Source: Phycicoccus sp.
GTDB lineage: Bacteria; Actinomycetota; Actinomycetes; Actinomycetales; Dermatophilaceae
Reading direction: 5' to 3'
Assembly: GCA_017993715.1 (NCBI GenBank)
Contig: JAGOME010000007.1
Location: 1 to 64,000, forward strand
Length of the DNA: 64,000 nucleotides
Every line of letters starts with the position of its first letter. Within the stretch, counting starts at the first letter, position 1. Positions 1 through 7,957 of the stretch are shown in pieces. A model generated the notes under the pieces. The model was not told the origin of the DNA and searched no databases. It saw only the letters and a program-made list of their open reading frames with translations. The position numbers were made by a program, and so were the translations under genes.

Positions 1-274
1 GCTCGAAGATGCTCGTCCACACCGTGTTGTAGTTGATCGCACTGGCCATGACCGCGACCAGAGCCTCACCGGGCGCCAGCTCGGGCACGGGGACGTCATC
101 GACATGGAGACTTCGGCGGGGGTCCTTGTCCCGAGTGGCCATCCCCTCGAACATGGTCTCCTCGTCCTTGTGGACCGTGGCGCCGCGGTAGGACTGCGGG
201 ACCGCCAAAGCGGAGTAGGTCTGCTCGCTCCGGTCGCCGGAGAGGATGGCCTCGCGAATCTGTTCCATGGACAT
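1..274 (-). CDS. ccr: Crotonyl-CoA carboxylase/reductase, N-terminal part
   Basis: The minus strand encodes the first 91 residues of a medium-chain dehydrogenase/reductase whose body lies beyond the left edge. The segment SYRGATVHKDEETMF, then RDKDPRRSLHVDDVPVPEL and INYNTVWTSIFE, is characteristic of crotonyl-CoA carboxylase/reductase, which reductively carboxylates crotonyl-CoA to ethylmalonyl-CoA with NADPH and CO2. The family is about 440-450 residues, so roughly a fifth is visible. I chose ATG at 272-274 because AGGAG lies 8 nt upstream; a second ATG two codons later is possible. Epimerase and thiolase genes nearby fit ethylmalonyl-CoA or polyketide extender-unit metabolism (inference). 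Confidence 0.88.
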   Translation of the reverse strand, partial: MSMEQIREAILSGDRSEQTYSALAVPQSYRGATVHKDEETMFEGMATRDKDPRRSLHVDDVPVPELAPGEALVAVMASAINYNTVWTSIFE

Positions 275-507
275 GGCGAAAGCTCCTGCGCGGGGGTGCG
301 GGGGATGGATGACCGGGTCGCCGATGGCGCCTGACGCTGACGAAACTAGCCAGCGGCGCGGGCCCGAGGCCAGGCGAATGACCCCGCTCACATGGTGACC
401 TAACTCACGCGTAGGTTTTGGGTCCCCCATCGTGCTCGGGTCCAGAGATTGGCGCGCCGCACGCTCGGAAGGCGCCCTCGTCGCCGGTGTCGACTAGCGT
501 CGTTGCA

Positions 508-1812
508 GTGAACTCTCGCCCGCGACGACGTGCGCTGCTGCTCGGCGCGGCGGGCGTCGGCACGGCATTCGGATTGGGTGCCTGGGCGACGGTCTATCGG
601 GAGTTGCATGCCGACATTGCCCTCTACAGCCACACCGTCGCCTTCGATGCGCGGGGCGAGCGGACCCTGGTTGACGACGCCCTGCTGGCGTCCCTGATCC
701 CGGGTACCCGCGTGCTCGACCAAGGCCCTGCCAGCCAGGGCCTGCTCGCCGCCGAAGAGGCGTTCCTCGCCGGCTCCGCGCCGTGGGTGGCGGCGGCCGA
801 CGACGAGTCCGGCACGTTGCGCTCGGCCCTACTCGACCTCCACGTGCTCAGCGCGGGCCTGCCCGTGTCGGTGGCTGGCTGGTCCTCGCGGTGGCGGTAC
901 GCGTGGCCGCGCGATGTCTCCTTCGTCGCGACGGCCCTGGCCCGCGCCGGGTATGCCGCCAAGGCGGCCCAGCAGCTGCGTTTCCTGCAGCGCGTTCAAC
1001 GGCCCGACGGGTGGTTCGAGGCGCGCTATGACCTGGCCACCCGGGCGGCACCCGATGGCCGGGCCGCCCAGCTCGATGGCACCGGCTGGGTTCTTTGGGC
1101 GTGTGCCGAGTTGACGCGCGCCGCCCCCCAGGTCGCGCTGCCCGAGCTGGCCCGCCTGCGCCCGCTGGTCGTGGCGAGCACGAGCTGCCTCATCGACAGC
1201 CTCGACGAGGACTCCGGCCTGCCGCCCGTGGCCCCGGACTACTGGGAGATCCCGGAGCGCCGCCTGACGTTGGGCACCGCTGCGGTCGTCCTGACCGGGT
1301 TACGCAGCGCCGTCGAGGTGCTCGAGGCCCTGGACGAGGCCCGACGGGCGCGCCGCGCAGCTGACGCGGCCGCAGCCCTTGAGGAGGCAGTGTGGGAGGG
1401 GTTCGGTCCGCACTTCCCGCGGGAACTGGGCACCGTTCACCACGACGCAGCGGTGACCTTCCTGTGTCCGCCCCTGGGAAACGGCAGCCTGCCCGCGACC
1501 CTGCCGGCCATCCTCGATGCGGCGCAGGCAGCCCTCGCCCGACCCGCTGGCGGACTCGCACCCGGGGCCGGCTGGAAGCAGGACGGTGTCAGCTGGACCC
1601 CAGAGACGGCCCTGTTCGCGTTGGCGCGGGCGGGGCTCGGTGATGGGGAGCGCGCCCGAGAGCTGCTCGACTGGCTCGGACGGCATCGCACGCAGGCCGG
1701 GTCCTACCCCGAGAAGGTGCTTTTCGACGGGCGCCCCGCGGCCGTTGCCCCGCTGGCCTGGACGGCGGCCTGCGTGGTCCTGGCCCACCACGAACTGGCC
1801 GGCCGGCCATGA
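508..1812 (+). CDS. Glucoamylase-like (GH15-type) protein with N-terminal membrane anchor or Tat-like signal
   Basis: This is a 434-residue protein. The N-terminus has a basic RPRRR stretch followed by a hydrophobic segment (about residues 8-24), so it is probably exported or membrane-anchored. The body looks like an (alpha/alpha)6-barrel glycosidase: WRYAWPRDVSFVATALARAG resembles the GH15 'WPRD' active-site region, followed by a QLDGTGWVLWA segment and a DYWE motif. GH15 enzymes release glucose from alpha-glucan ends or cleave trehalose; the substrate here is unknown. GTG at 508 is chosen because it opens directly on the signal; TTG at 418 would add an unconvincing leader. The stop overlaps the next start by 4 nt (ATGA), so the two genes are probably co-translated. 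Confidence 0.7.
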   Translation: MNSRPRRRALLLGAAGVGTAFGLGAWATVYRELHADIALYSHTVAFDARGERTLVDDALLASLIPGTRVLDQGPASQGLLAAEEAFLAGSAPWVAAADDESGTLRSALLDLHVLSAGLPVSVAGWSSRWRYAWPRDVSFVATALARAGYAAKAAQQLRFLQRVQRPDGWFEARYDLATRAAPDGRAAQLDGTGWVLWACAELTRAAPQVALPELARLRPLVVASTSCLIDSLDEDSGLPPVAPDYWEIPERRLTLGTAAVVLTGLRSAVEVLEALDEARRARRAADAAAALEEAVWEGFGPHFPRELGTVHHDAAVTFLCPPLGNGSLPATLPAILDAAQAALARPAGGLAPGAGWKQDGVSWTPETALFALARAGLGDGERARELLDWLGRHRTQAGSYPEKVLFDGRPAAVAPLAWTAACVVLAHHELAGRP

Positions 1813-3884
1813 AAGGGTTGCGCGGGAGGTCACCCCTGGCCCTGGCCATCGTCACCCTCCTGGCCATCCTCGCGACCTCCGTCCTGGGCGGGTCCCCGGT
1901 GGCAGCGCTGGCCGCAGCCTCCGCAGAGGATGACCCCGTCCCCGTCATCCTCATCGGTGCACCCGGGTTGACCTTCTCCGATCTCGATGCCGAGCACAGC
2001 CCGACCCTGGTCGACCTGGCCCAGCGTGGGGCGACGGCCTCCATGACCGTGCGGGCCGTCCGCACCCGCTCGTGCGCGGTCGACGGGTGGCTCACGCTGT
2101 CCGCGGGGCGTCGGGCCGCCGATCTGCCCGGACCGTGTCGGGAGCCGATTGTGGCCCCCGACGGGAGCCTCGCTTTCGTCGATGACTACCAGAGGGCGGC
2201 GGCCGACGACTCCTACGGGGCCGTTCCCGGCACGCTCGGACAACGATTCGCTGACGTCGGCCATTGTCTGGCGCCGATCGGGGCTGGTGGGCAGGTTGCC
2301 GCCGCCGACCCCCAGGGACGTGTCCGGGAGGTGACGACCCCGACCGGTGCCTCCACGCCGTGTCCGGTCTTGATCGTCGACGCCGGCACCCTGTCCGCCG
2401 ACTCTGTTGCCCGCGCGGGGGCCCTGGCCGGACTCGACGCCCTCGTCGCCGGATTCGTCGACGACTATCCCGACGCGGACGTCATCGTCGCCGGAGTCGG
2501 TGACGGGGACTCGACCATGTCGCCGCGAGCCCTCATAGCGGCCGGGCCGAACTTCCCGCCGGGCACCCTCACCTCGCCCTCGACGCGGCAGCCCGGCTTG
2601 GTCCAGCTCCAGGACCTCACCGCCACGCTGCTCGCCCGCGTGGGCGCGGACACCGGTGACCTCACAGGGCGGCCCATCTCGGTCATCCCCGAGACAGGCG
2701 GCGCGGATCGACGGGTCGCCGACCGGACGGCATTCGAGGTCCGAGCCATCACGGTCCGGGGCTTGGCCCCCCAGATCACCGCCTCGCTGGCCGGCCTCTT
2801 CGCCGCCTGGGCGGCCTTCGTGGGCTGGCTGGTCTGGCGGCGGCGCCCGGTGCCTAGGTCCGCCCTCGTCGCGGGGATCGCGGTGGCCACCATTCCCATC
2901 GCGACCGTGCTGGTCAACAACCTGCTGTGGTGGGGGACGAACGTCACGCCGGCCAGCTACCTGACCGCCCTCGTCCTCACCGTGGGCGTGCTCACGACCG
3001 TGGCAACGGTGATGCGGCGGCCACGGCCGCTCGATGCGCTGGATTACCTCGCCACCGTCACCGCGCTCACGCTCACGGTCGACGTCCTCCTCGGCTCCCA
3101 ACTCCAACTCATCGCCCCCTTCGCCCAGAACCCCATCGTCGGGGGGCGGTTCTACGGCTTCGGCAATGCCAGTTTCGCGCTCTACGGGGTCGCCGTGCTC
3201 GCCCTCGTCTATGCGATGGCCACCCGCGCGCCCGCCCGGTGGCGCACCATCGGCGCCGTCGCCCTCCTCGGCGTGGCCCTGGCCATCGAGGCGGCGCCAT
3301 CGCTCGGCGCGGACTTCGGCGGCCCTCCCGGCTTACTTCTCGGCGGGCTCGTCGTCATCGCCGGCGCCACCGGCGCGCGGGTGAGTCGTGGTCGAGCCGT
3401 ACTGGCCCTGGTCGCGGCCACGGTCCTCGCGGTCATCGTGGCCGTCGTCGACTGGCTGCGTCCCGAGGGAGAACGCACCCACGTGGGCTCATTCGTCGAG
3501 ACAGTCCTGCAGGGCGAGGCCGCCGCGGTCATCGCCCGCAAACTCTCCCAGAATCTGACGAACTTCGGCTCGCCCCCGCTGCTGCTGATCGCCGTGGCGA
3601 GCGTGGCGCTGGTGGTCGTCGTCATCCGACGCCTCCAGCCGACCCCGGCCATCGCCGTCATGGCCCAGGGATCCGCGGTCCTGGCTGCGGTGGGCTTCTT
3701 CCTCAATGACTCTGGACTGGTGATCCCGGTCTTCGTCTCGGTCGTCCTGCTGCCACTCCTCGCGGCCGACCCGGGCTGGCGGACCCGGCCGGCCAAGAAC
3801 GGCTCAGTGGCCGTCGCTGGCGGGCTCGACGAGCTCGACGAGAATGCCGCCCGCGTCCTTGGGGTGGACGAAGTTGACTCGTGA
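1809..3884 (+). CDS. Polytopic membrane protein with alkaline-phosphatase-like extracellular domain
   Basis: This 691-residue protein begins with a signal or anchor helix (about residues 8-35). An exterior domain of about 290 residues follows, with phosphatase/sulfatase-like features (VPVILIGAPGLTF, then DAEHSPTLVDLAQRGA). The C-terminal half has roughly nine or ten hydrophobic helices and a conserved-looking GGRFYGFGN motif between helices. Many actinobacteria carry such proteins of unknown function; a cell-envelope role is an inference. The last 27 codons overlap, antisense, the 3' end of the convergent epimerase gene. It is translationally coupled to the preceding glucoamylase-like gene. 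Confidence 0.7.
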   Translation: MKGLRGRSPLALAIVTLLAILATSVLGGSPVAALAAASAEDDPVPVILIGAPGLTFSDLDAEHSPTLVDLAQRGATASMTVRAVRTRSCAVDGWLTLSAGRRAADLPGPCREPIVAPDGSLAFVDDYQRAAADDSYGAVPGTLGQRFADVGHCLAPIGAGGQVAAADPQGRVREVTTPTGASTPCPVLIVDAGTLSADSVARAGALAGLDALVAGFVDDYPDADVIVAGVGDGDSTMSPRALIAAGPNFPPGTLTSPSTRQPGLVQLQDLTATLLARVGADTGDLTGRPISVIPETGGADRRVADRTAFEVRAITVRGLAPQITASLAGLFAAWAAFVGWLVWRRRPVPRSALVAGIAVATIPIATVLVNNLLWWGTNVTPASYLTALVLTVGVLTTVATVMRRPRPLDALDYLATVTALTLTVDVLLGSQLQLIAPFAQNPIVGGRFYGFGNASFALYGVAVLALVYAMATRAPARWRTIGAVALLGVALAIEAAPSLGADFGGPPGLLLGGLVVIAGATGARVSRGRAVLALVAATVLAVIVAVVDWLRPEGERTHVGSFVETVLQGEAAAVIARKLSQNLTNFGSPPLLLIAVASVALVVVVIRRLQPTPAIAVMAQGSAVLAAVGFFLNDSGLVIPVFVSVVLLPLLAADPGWRTRPAKNGSVAVAGGLDELDENAARVLGVDEVDS

Positions 3885-4232
3885 GTTGCTCGTCCCGCGC
3901 TTGGGGGTGTCGTAGAGCAGCCGCACGCCACGCTCCCGCAGGGTCGCGCAGACGGCGTCGATGTCCGTGACCCGGTAGGCCATCTGTTGGATGCCGGGGC
4001 CGTTGCGCTCGAGGAACTTGGCGATCGTCGACGCGGGGGACAGGGGCGCGAGGAGCTGGATCGCGGAGCCGGAGTCGCCCACCCCCATCATCGCTTCGCG
4101 CACGCCCTGCTCCTCGTTGACCTCTTCATGGAGCAGCCGCATGCCATAGACATCGCGGTAGAAGGCGATCGCGGCATCCAGGTCGGGCACCGCGACGCCG
4201 ACGTGGTCGATGTGGGTGAACAGGTCGGTCAT
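3804..4232 (-). CDS. mce: Methylmalonyl-CoA epimerase
   Basis: This is a 142-residue, single-domain vicinal-oxygen-chelate (glyoxalase-fold) protein. It opens with IDHVGVAVPDLDAAIAFYRD and ends with NFVHPKDAGGILVELVEP, both typical of methylmalonyl-CoA epimerase, which converts (2S)- to (2R)-methylmalonyl-CoA (and ethylmalonyl-CoA in some organisms). Likely metal ligands are the His of IDHVG, the Gln of AIQLLAP and the Glu of LVELVEP. The length is normal for the family. The gene is divergent from the thiolase and lies in the same neighbourhood as ccr and meaB, which fits C4/C5 dicarboxyl-CoA metabolism. Its 3' end overlaps the convergent membrane-protein gene by 81 nt. Confidence 0.9.
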   Translation of the reverse strand: MTDLFTHIDHVGVAVPDLDAAIAFYRDVYGMRLLHEEVNEEQGVREAMMGVGDSGSAIQLLAPLSPASTIAKFLERNGPGIQQMAYRVTDIDAVCATLRERGVRLLYDTPKRGTSNSRVNFVHPKDAGGILVELVEPASDGH

Positions 4233-4367
4233 GTCCGCCAGCGTAGGAGCGGGAATGCCGTCGCCAGGGTCCGGGTGGTCAGCGTCACGGCTCTCGCGGG
4301 ATGAAAGACACCGGCCCGGTCGCTACCCTCAAAACGACCGCCGACGACCACCCCCGAAGGACCGACC

Positions 4368-5567
4368 ATGCCCCACACCGACCCCACCGTCATCGTTGCC
4401 GGCGCCCGCACCCCCATGGGGCGGCTGCTGGGATCCCTGAAGTCCCTCAAGGGCTCCGATCTTGGGGCGGTCGCCATCAAGGGTGCCCTGGACAAGGCGG
4501 GGGTGGCCGCGACCGATGTCGACTACGTCATCATGGGCCAGGTGTTGAGCGCGGGTGAGGGCCAGATCCCCGCCCGGCAGGCCGCCGTCAAGGCGGGTAT
4601 CCCCATGAATGTGCCGGCGCTCACGGTCAACAAGGTGTGCCTGTCGGGCATCGACGCGATCGCCCTGGCCGACCAGCTGATCCGGATCGGGGAGTTCGAG
4701 ATCATCGTCGCCGGGGGTCAGGAGTCGATGACCAACGCGCCGCACCTCATGATCGGCAGCCGCGAGGGCTACAAGTACGGCGATGTGACGGTCACCGACT
4801 CGATGGCCTTCGATGGGCTCCACGACAGCCTGACCAACCAGGCGATGGGATCTCTCACCGAGTCGGCCAACACCGGCGAGGTCGCCTCTACGCGCGAGGA
4901 GCAGGATGCCTTCGCCGCCCGCAGCCACCAGCTCGCGGCCCGGGCCTGGAAGGACGGGTACTTCGACGACGAGGTCGTCCCGGTCTCGATCCCGCAGCGT
5001 CGCGGCGAGCCGGTCATCTTCGCCACCGACGAGGGCGTGCGCGGCGACACCACCGTCGAGTCGCTGGGTAGATTGCGCGCCGCCTTTGCCAAGGACGGCA
5101 CGATCACGGCGGGCTCGGCCTCGCAGATCTCGGACGGTGCCTGCGCGGTCGTCGTCATGAAGAAGAGCAAGGCGGAGGAGCTGGGCCTGACGTGGCTGGC
5201 CGAGATCGGCGCCCACGGCAATGTCGCGGGTCCGGACTCGACGCTGCAGTCGCAGCCGGCCAACGCGATCAAGGCGGCCTGCGCCAAGCAAGGGATCGAC
5301 GTCGCGAGCCTGGCTGCCATCGAGATCAATGAGGCTTTCGCGGCGGTCGGCCTCGCCTCGACCAAGGAGCTGGGTGTCGACCCGTCGATCGTCAACCCCA
5401 ACGGCGGTGCGATCGCCATGGGCCACCCGCTCGGGATGTCTGGGGCCCGTGTCGTCCTCACCCTGGCCCACGAGCTCAAGCGCCGCGGTGGGGGCACCGG
5501 CGCGGCCGCGCTGTGTGGTGGCGGTGGCCAGGGCGATGCCTTGCTGATCACCGTCCCGCAGGGCTGA
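4368..5567 (+). CDS. Acetyl-CoA C-acetyltransferase (thiolase)
   Basis: This 399-residue thiolase has all active-site elements: the nucleophile C91 in VNKVCLSG, the NEAF motif at 321-324, H353 in AMGHPLG and C383 in LCGGGGQG. Thiolases of this type condense two acetyl-CoA to acetoacetyl-CoA or run the reverse reaction. A GAAGGA ribosome-binding site sits 7 nt before the ATG. With ccr, mce and meaB nearby, a biosynthetic role feeding acetoacetyl-CoA into the ethylmalonyl-CoA route or polyhydroxyalkanoate is plausible; a role in degradation is equally possible. A strong hairpin follows the stop. Confidence 0.93.
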   Translation: MPHTDPTVIVAGARTPMGRLLGSLKSLKGSDLGAVAIKGALDKAGVAATDVDYVIMGQVLSAGEGQIPARQAAVKAGIPMNVPALTVNKVCLSGIDAIALADQLIRIGEFEIIVAGGQESMTNAPHLMIGSREGYKYGDVTVTDSMAFDGLHDSLTNQAMGSLTESANTGEVASTREEQDAFAARSHQLAARAWKDGYFDDEVVPVSIPQRRGEPVIFATDEGVRGDTTVESLGRLRAAFAKDGTITAGSASQISDGACAVVVMKKSKAEELGLTWLAEIGAHGNVAGPDSTLQSQPANAIKAACAKQGIDVASLAAIEINEAFAAVGLASTKELGVDPSIVNPNGGAIAMGHPLGMSGARVVLTLAHELKRRGGGTGAAALCGGGGQGDALLITVPQG

Positions 5568-5570
5568 GTC

Positions 5571-6530
5571 CTGCCTGACGCCCGCACCCTCGACGTCCCC
5601 GCCCTCGTCGCCTCGGCGAGGGCGGGGCGTTCGCGTGCGGTGGGTCGGCTGCTCTCGCTCGTCGAAGACGACGACGCGTGCCTGCCTGATGTGATGCGGG
5701 CGCTGGCGCCGGGTCAGTCGGGAGCCGCAATCATCGCGCTGACGGGGGCGCCGGGTGTCGGCAAGTCGACCACGACCAGTGCGCTTGTCGGGGCCTACCG
5801 TCGCCAGGGCCTGCGGGTCGGGGTGCTGGCCGTCGACCCGTCCTCGCCCTTCTCCGGGGGCGCCCTCCTCGGGGACCGGATCCGGATGTCCGAGCATGCG
5901 GCCGACCCGGGGGTCTTCATTAGGTCCATGGCCTCACGAGGTCATCTCGGCGGGGTGTCCCGCGCGACCCCCCAGGCCCTGCGCATCCTGGACGCGGCAG
6001 GCTTTGACATCGTCCTGCTCGAAACGGTCGGGGTGGGACAGAGTGAAGTGGAGGTGGCGGGCCTGGCCGACACTACCCTCGTGCTGGTGGCCCCCGGGAT
6101 GGGCGACGGCATTCAGGCCGTCAAGGCCGGCATTCTCGAGGTGGCCGATGTCCTCGTGGTCAACAAGGCCGACCGTGATGGCGCGGATGCGACGGTGCGA
6201 GACCTCCGCCATCTCATCCAGCTCGGCGATCGCAGCGCACTTGGGCTGTGGCGCCCTCGCGTCATCCGGGCCGTGGCGAATGCCGCCCACGGCATCGATG
6301 ACATCGTTGAAGCCGTTGCGGCACACCGACAATGGCTTGGTGTTGACGGGCTAAGGCGGCGTCACCTCGCGCGGGCGGCCGGCGAGATCGAAGCCTTGGC
6401 GCTGGAGTCGATGCGCCGGCGTCTCGCGATGCGGGGAGCGCTGACCCGATTGGCCGAGGAGGTTGTCGACGGACGTCTGGACCCGTATGCCGCCGCCAGC
6501 GCACTGACGGCCCCTGGCGTTGAGCCGTGA
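5571..6530 (+). CDS. meaB: MeaB-type methylmalonyl-CoA mutase-associated GTPase (probable CTG start)
   Basis: This G3E-family P-loop GTPase has the Walker A motif GAPGVGKST, the switch region VDPSSPFSGGALLGDRIRM, ETVGVGQSE and NKAD. MeaB protects and loads cobalamin into methylmalonyl-CoA mutase. The start is uncertain. The first ATG/GTG/TTG in frame is GTG at 5640, but the 23 codons before it (DVPALVASARAGRSRAV and onward) align with the conserved N-terminal helix of MeaB. The only candidate start that includes them is CTG at 5571, three bases after the thiolase stop, with AGGG about 8 nt upstream. If GTG 5640 is used, the protein has 296 residues; otherwise 319. No mutase gene is in the window. 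Confidence 0.87.
   Translation: MPDARTLDVPALVASARAGRSRAVGRLLSLVEDDDACLPDVMRALAPGQSGAAIIALTGAPGVGKSTTTSALVGAYRRQGLRVGVLAVDPSSPFSGGALLGDRIRMSEHAADPGVFIRSMASRGHLGGVSRATPQALRILDAAGFDIVLLETVGVGQSEVEVAGLADTTLVLVAPGMGDGIQAVKAGILEVADVLVVNKADRDGADATVRDLRHLIQLGDRSALGLWRPRVIRAVANAAHGIDDIVEAVAAHRQWLGVDGLRRRHLARAAGEIEALALESMRRRLAMRGALTRLAEEVVDGRLDPYAAASALTAPGVEP
5597..5627 (+). terminator. Strong hairpin after the thiolase, inside the likely meaB leader
   Basis: CCCCGCCCTCG at 5597-5607 pairs perfectly with CGAGGGCGGGG at 5617-5627 around a 9-nt loop. There is no U-tract, so it may act as a pause or attenuator rather than a full terminator. It falls within the codons that look like the MeaB N-terminal helix, so it may instead be a by-product of coding. 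Confidence 0.45.
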
Positions 6531-6649
6531 CGCGATCCCTGGGTGCGCACCGCCGGGACGGCGAGTCGATCGAGGTCATGTGCGCGGCGATCGCCGCGAG
6601 TGCCGGGCACGACTGAGCCACCTGACGCCCTGGGGGCTACCGTGGCCTC

Positions 6650-6958
6650 ATGCTGGTGGCCTTCTCTCTTGCCCCATCGACCGCTGATGACGACGGTGGG
6701 GTGAGTGCGGCCGTGGCGGCCGCGGTCCGCATCGTGCGGGCCAGCGGGTTGCCCCACCGCACTGATGCGATGTTCACCACGATCGAGGGCAGCTGGGACG
6801 AGTGCATGGCCCTGGTTCGCGAGTGCGCCGACGCGATGCTGACCTTCGGCCCGCGGGTCTCTCTCGTGCTCAAGGCCGACATTCGTCCAGGCCGGACGGG
6901 GGAGCTGACGGGCAAGCTCGACCGCCTTGAGGCCCACGTCCAGGATTCGTCCGCATGA
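6650..6958 (+). CDS. Thiamine-binding-like protein (MTH1187/YkoF type)
   Basis: This 102-residue protein has the ferredoxin-like fold pattern of the MTH1187/DUF77 family: an N-terminal strand (MLVAFSLAPS), then VRIVRASGLPHRTDAMFTTI and GSWDECMALVRECAD, and a final strand with PRVSLVLKADIRPGR. Members bind thiamine or a related small molecule in the cytoplasm; their exact role is not settled. The start is a clear ATG. It stands alone between meaB and the envelope genes, and nothing in the context names a pathway. Confidence 0.8.
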   Translation: MLVAFSLAPSTADDDGGVSAAVAAAVRIVRASGLPHRTDAMFTTIEGSWDECMALVRECADAMLTFGPRVSLVLKADIRPGRTGELTGKLDRLEAHVQDSSA

Positions 6959-7096
6959 CCGTCGGCCGCTGTCCACCGGTGTCGCACAGCAGCAGCCTAG
7001 ATTTGGCGATTTCGTTATCGATTTGTCATCGTGGTGGGATGCCCTGCCGGCGCGAGCGACTCCGCGCCGTCCCCTGATCAGAGAAGAGGACCCGTC

Positions 7097-7957
7097 ATGC
7101 GTACGATCGCCAAGCGGGTGGTCGCTGTCGCCCTGGCCGTCATCGGCCTCGTTCTGGGCGCTGGCGGGGTGTGGTTCGCCACGCAACTCGGCACCACCGG
7201 GACCGCGACCTTCCAGACCCGCCCCCCGGACACCGGTGCCGTTGTCCTCACCCCGAGCATGCTCGGACGCGTCGACGCGACCGTCACGATCAGCGCCGCC
7301 GCCGCCGACGACAGCGAGGTCTGGATTGGGGTGGCCCGACCCAGCGACGCGCAGGCGGCGATCGCCGATGGGCGTCATCGGGAGGCCACCGGCGTCGAGC
7401 TGAGCGGCTGGGCGCTCACGACCACCACACGAGGGTCGGCCGATCTCGCGGCGATCTCCCGTGGTGATGTGTGGCACGAGCAGGTCACCGGCGCGGGCAC
7501 CCAGTCCCTCAGCCTGGACCAGGCCAACGCTCCTGAGACCGTCGTGATCAGTGCGGCTGAGGGCAACATCGAGCAGGTTTCGGTCAGTTACACCCGCAAG
7601 GCCTGGTTCGTGCAGTCCGTCCTCGCAGCGATTGTCGGGGGGTTCCTCGTCATCGCGGGGGTGCTGCTGTGGCGTCTGCGGCTGGGCGATTCACCGCAAG
7701 GAGCAGGCCCGGCAACGCCGGTCCCAGTGCCCGCGCCCTATGAGATGGCGCCCGCTCCGGCCCGACGCAGCTCGCCGCTGTCTAAGGTGCCCTGGCCCGG
7801 TCGACCGGCAGCGGCCGGTGCGGTCGAGTCTCCCGACGTCGCGTCCGACACGCGACTTGGCCGCGCCCACACCGACAGCGGCCTCCCCGACAGCGACCTC
7901 CCCGACAGCGCCCGACCGACTGCCGCCGACCAGGCCCCGACTGAGGACAAGGCATGA
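7097..7957 (+). CDS. Membrane-anchored protein of unknown function
   Basis: This 286-residue protein has an N-terminal hydrophobic segment (about residues 9-28), an exterior domain of about 150 residues rich in Thr, Ala and Ser, a second helix (about 173-193, ending in LLWRLRLG) and an acidic, proline-rich cytoplasmic tail. I do not recognise the family. ATG at 7097 is chosen because GAAGAGGA precedes it at the right distance and the signal segment follows directly. The stop overlaps the start of the next gene (ATGA), a lipoprotein, so the two are likely made together and may form an envelope pair. Confidence 0.65.
   Translation: MRTIAKRVVAVALAVIGLVLGAGGVWFATQLGTTGTATFQTRPPDTGAVVLTPSMLGRVDATVTISAAAADDSEVWIGVARPSDAQAAIADGRHREATGVELSGWALTTTTRGSADLAAISRGDVWHEQVTGAGTQSLSLDQANAPETVVISAAEGNIEQVSVSYTRKAWFVQSVLAAIVGGFLVIAGVLLWRLRLGDSPQGAGPATPVPVPAPYEMAPAPARRSSPLSKVPWPGRPAAAGAVESPDVASDTRLGRAHTDSGLPDSDLPDSARPTAADQAPTEDKA

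Noticed and set aside
275..507. A plus-strand frame opening at 104 and a TTG start at 418 for the glucoamylase-like gene.
   Set aside because: The first is antisense to ccr; the second adds 30 residues without ribosome-binding site in front of a clean signal-type N-terminus.
4329..5897. Long open frame antisense to the thiolase and meaB.
   Set aside because: It is low complexity and rich in Arg, Gly and Asp, covering two well-supported genes on the plus strand.
6527..6616. A 29-codon frame starting GTG that overlaps the meaB stop (GTGA).
   Set aside because: It is very short, has no recognisable motif and no independent ribosome-binding site; the overlap alone is weak evidence.
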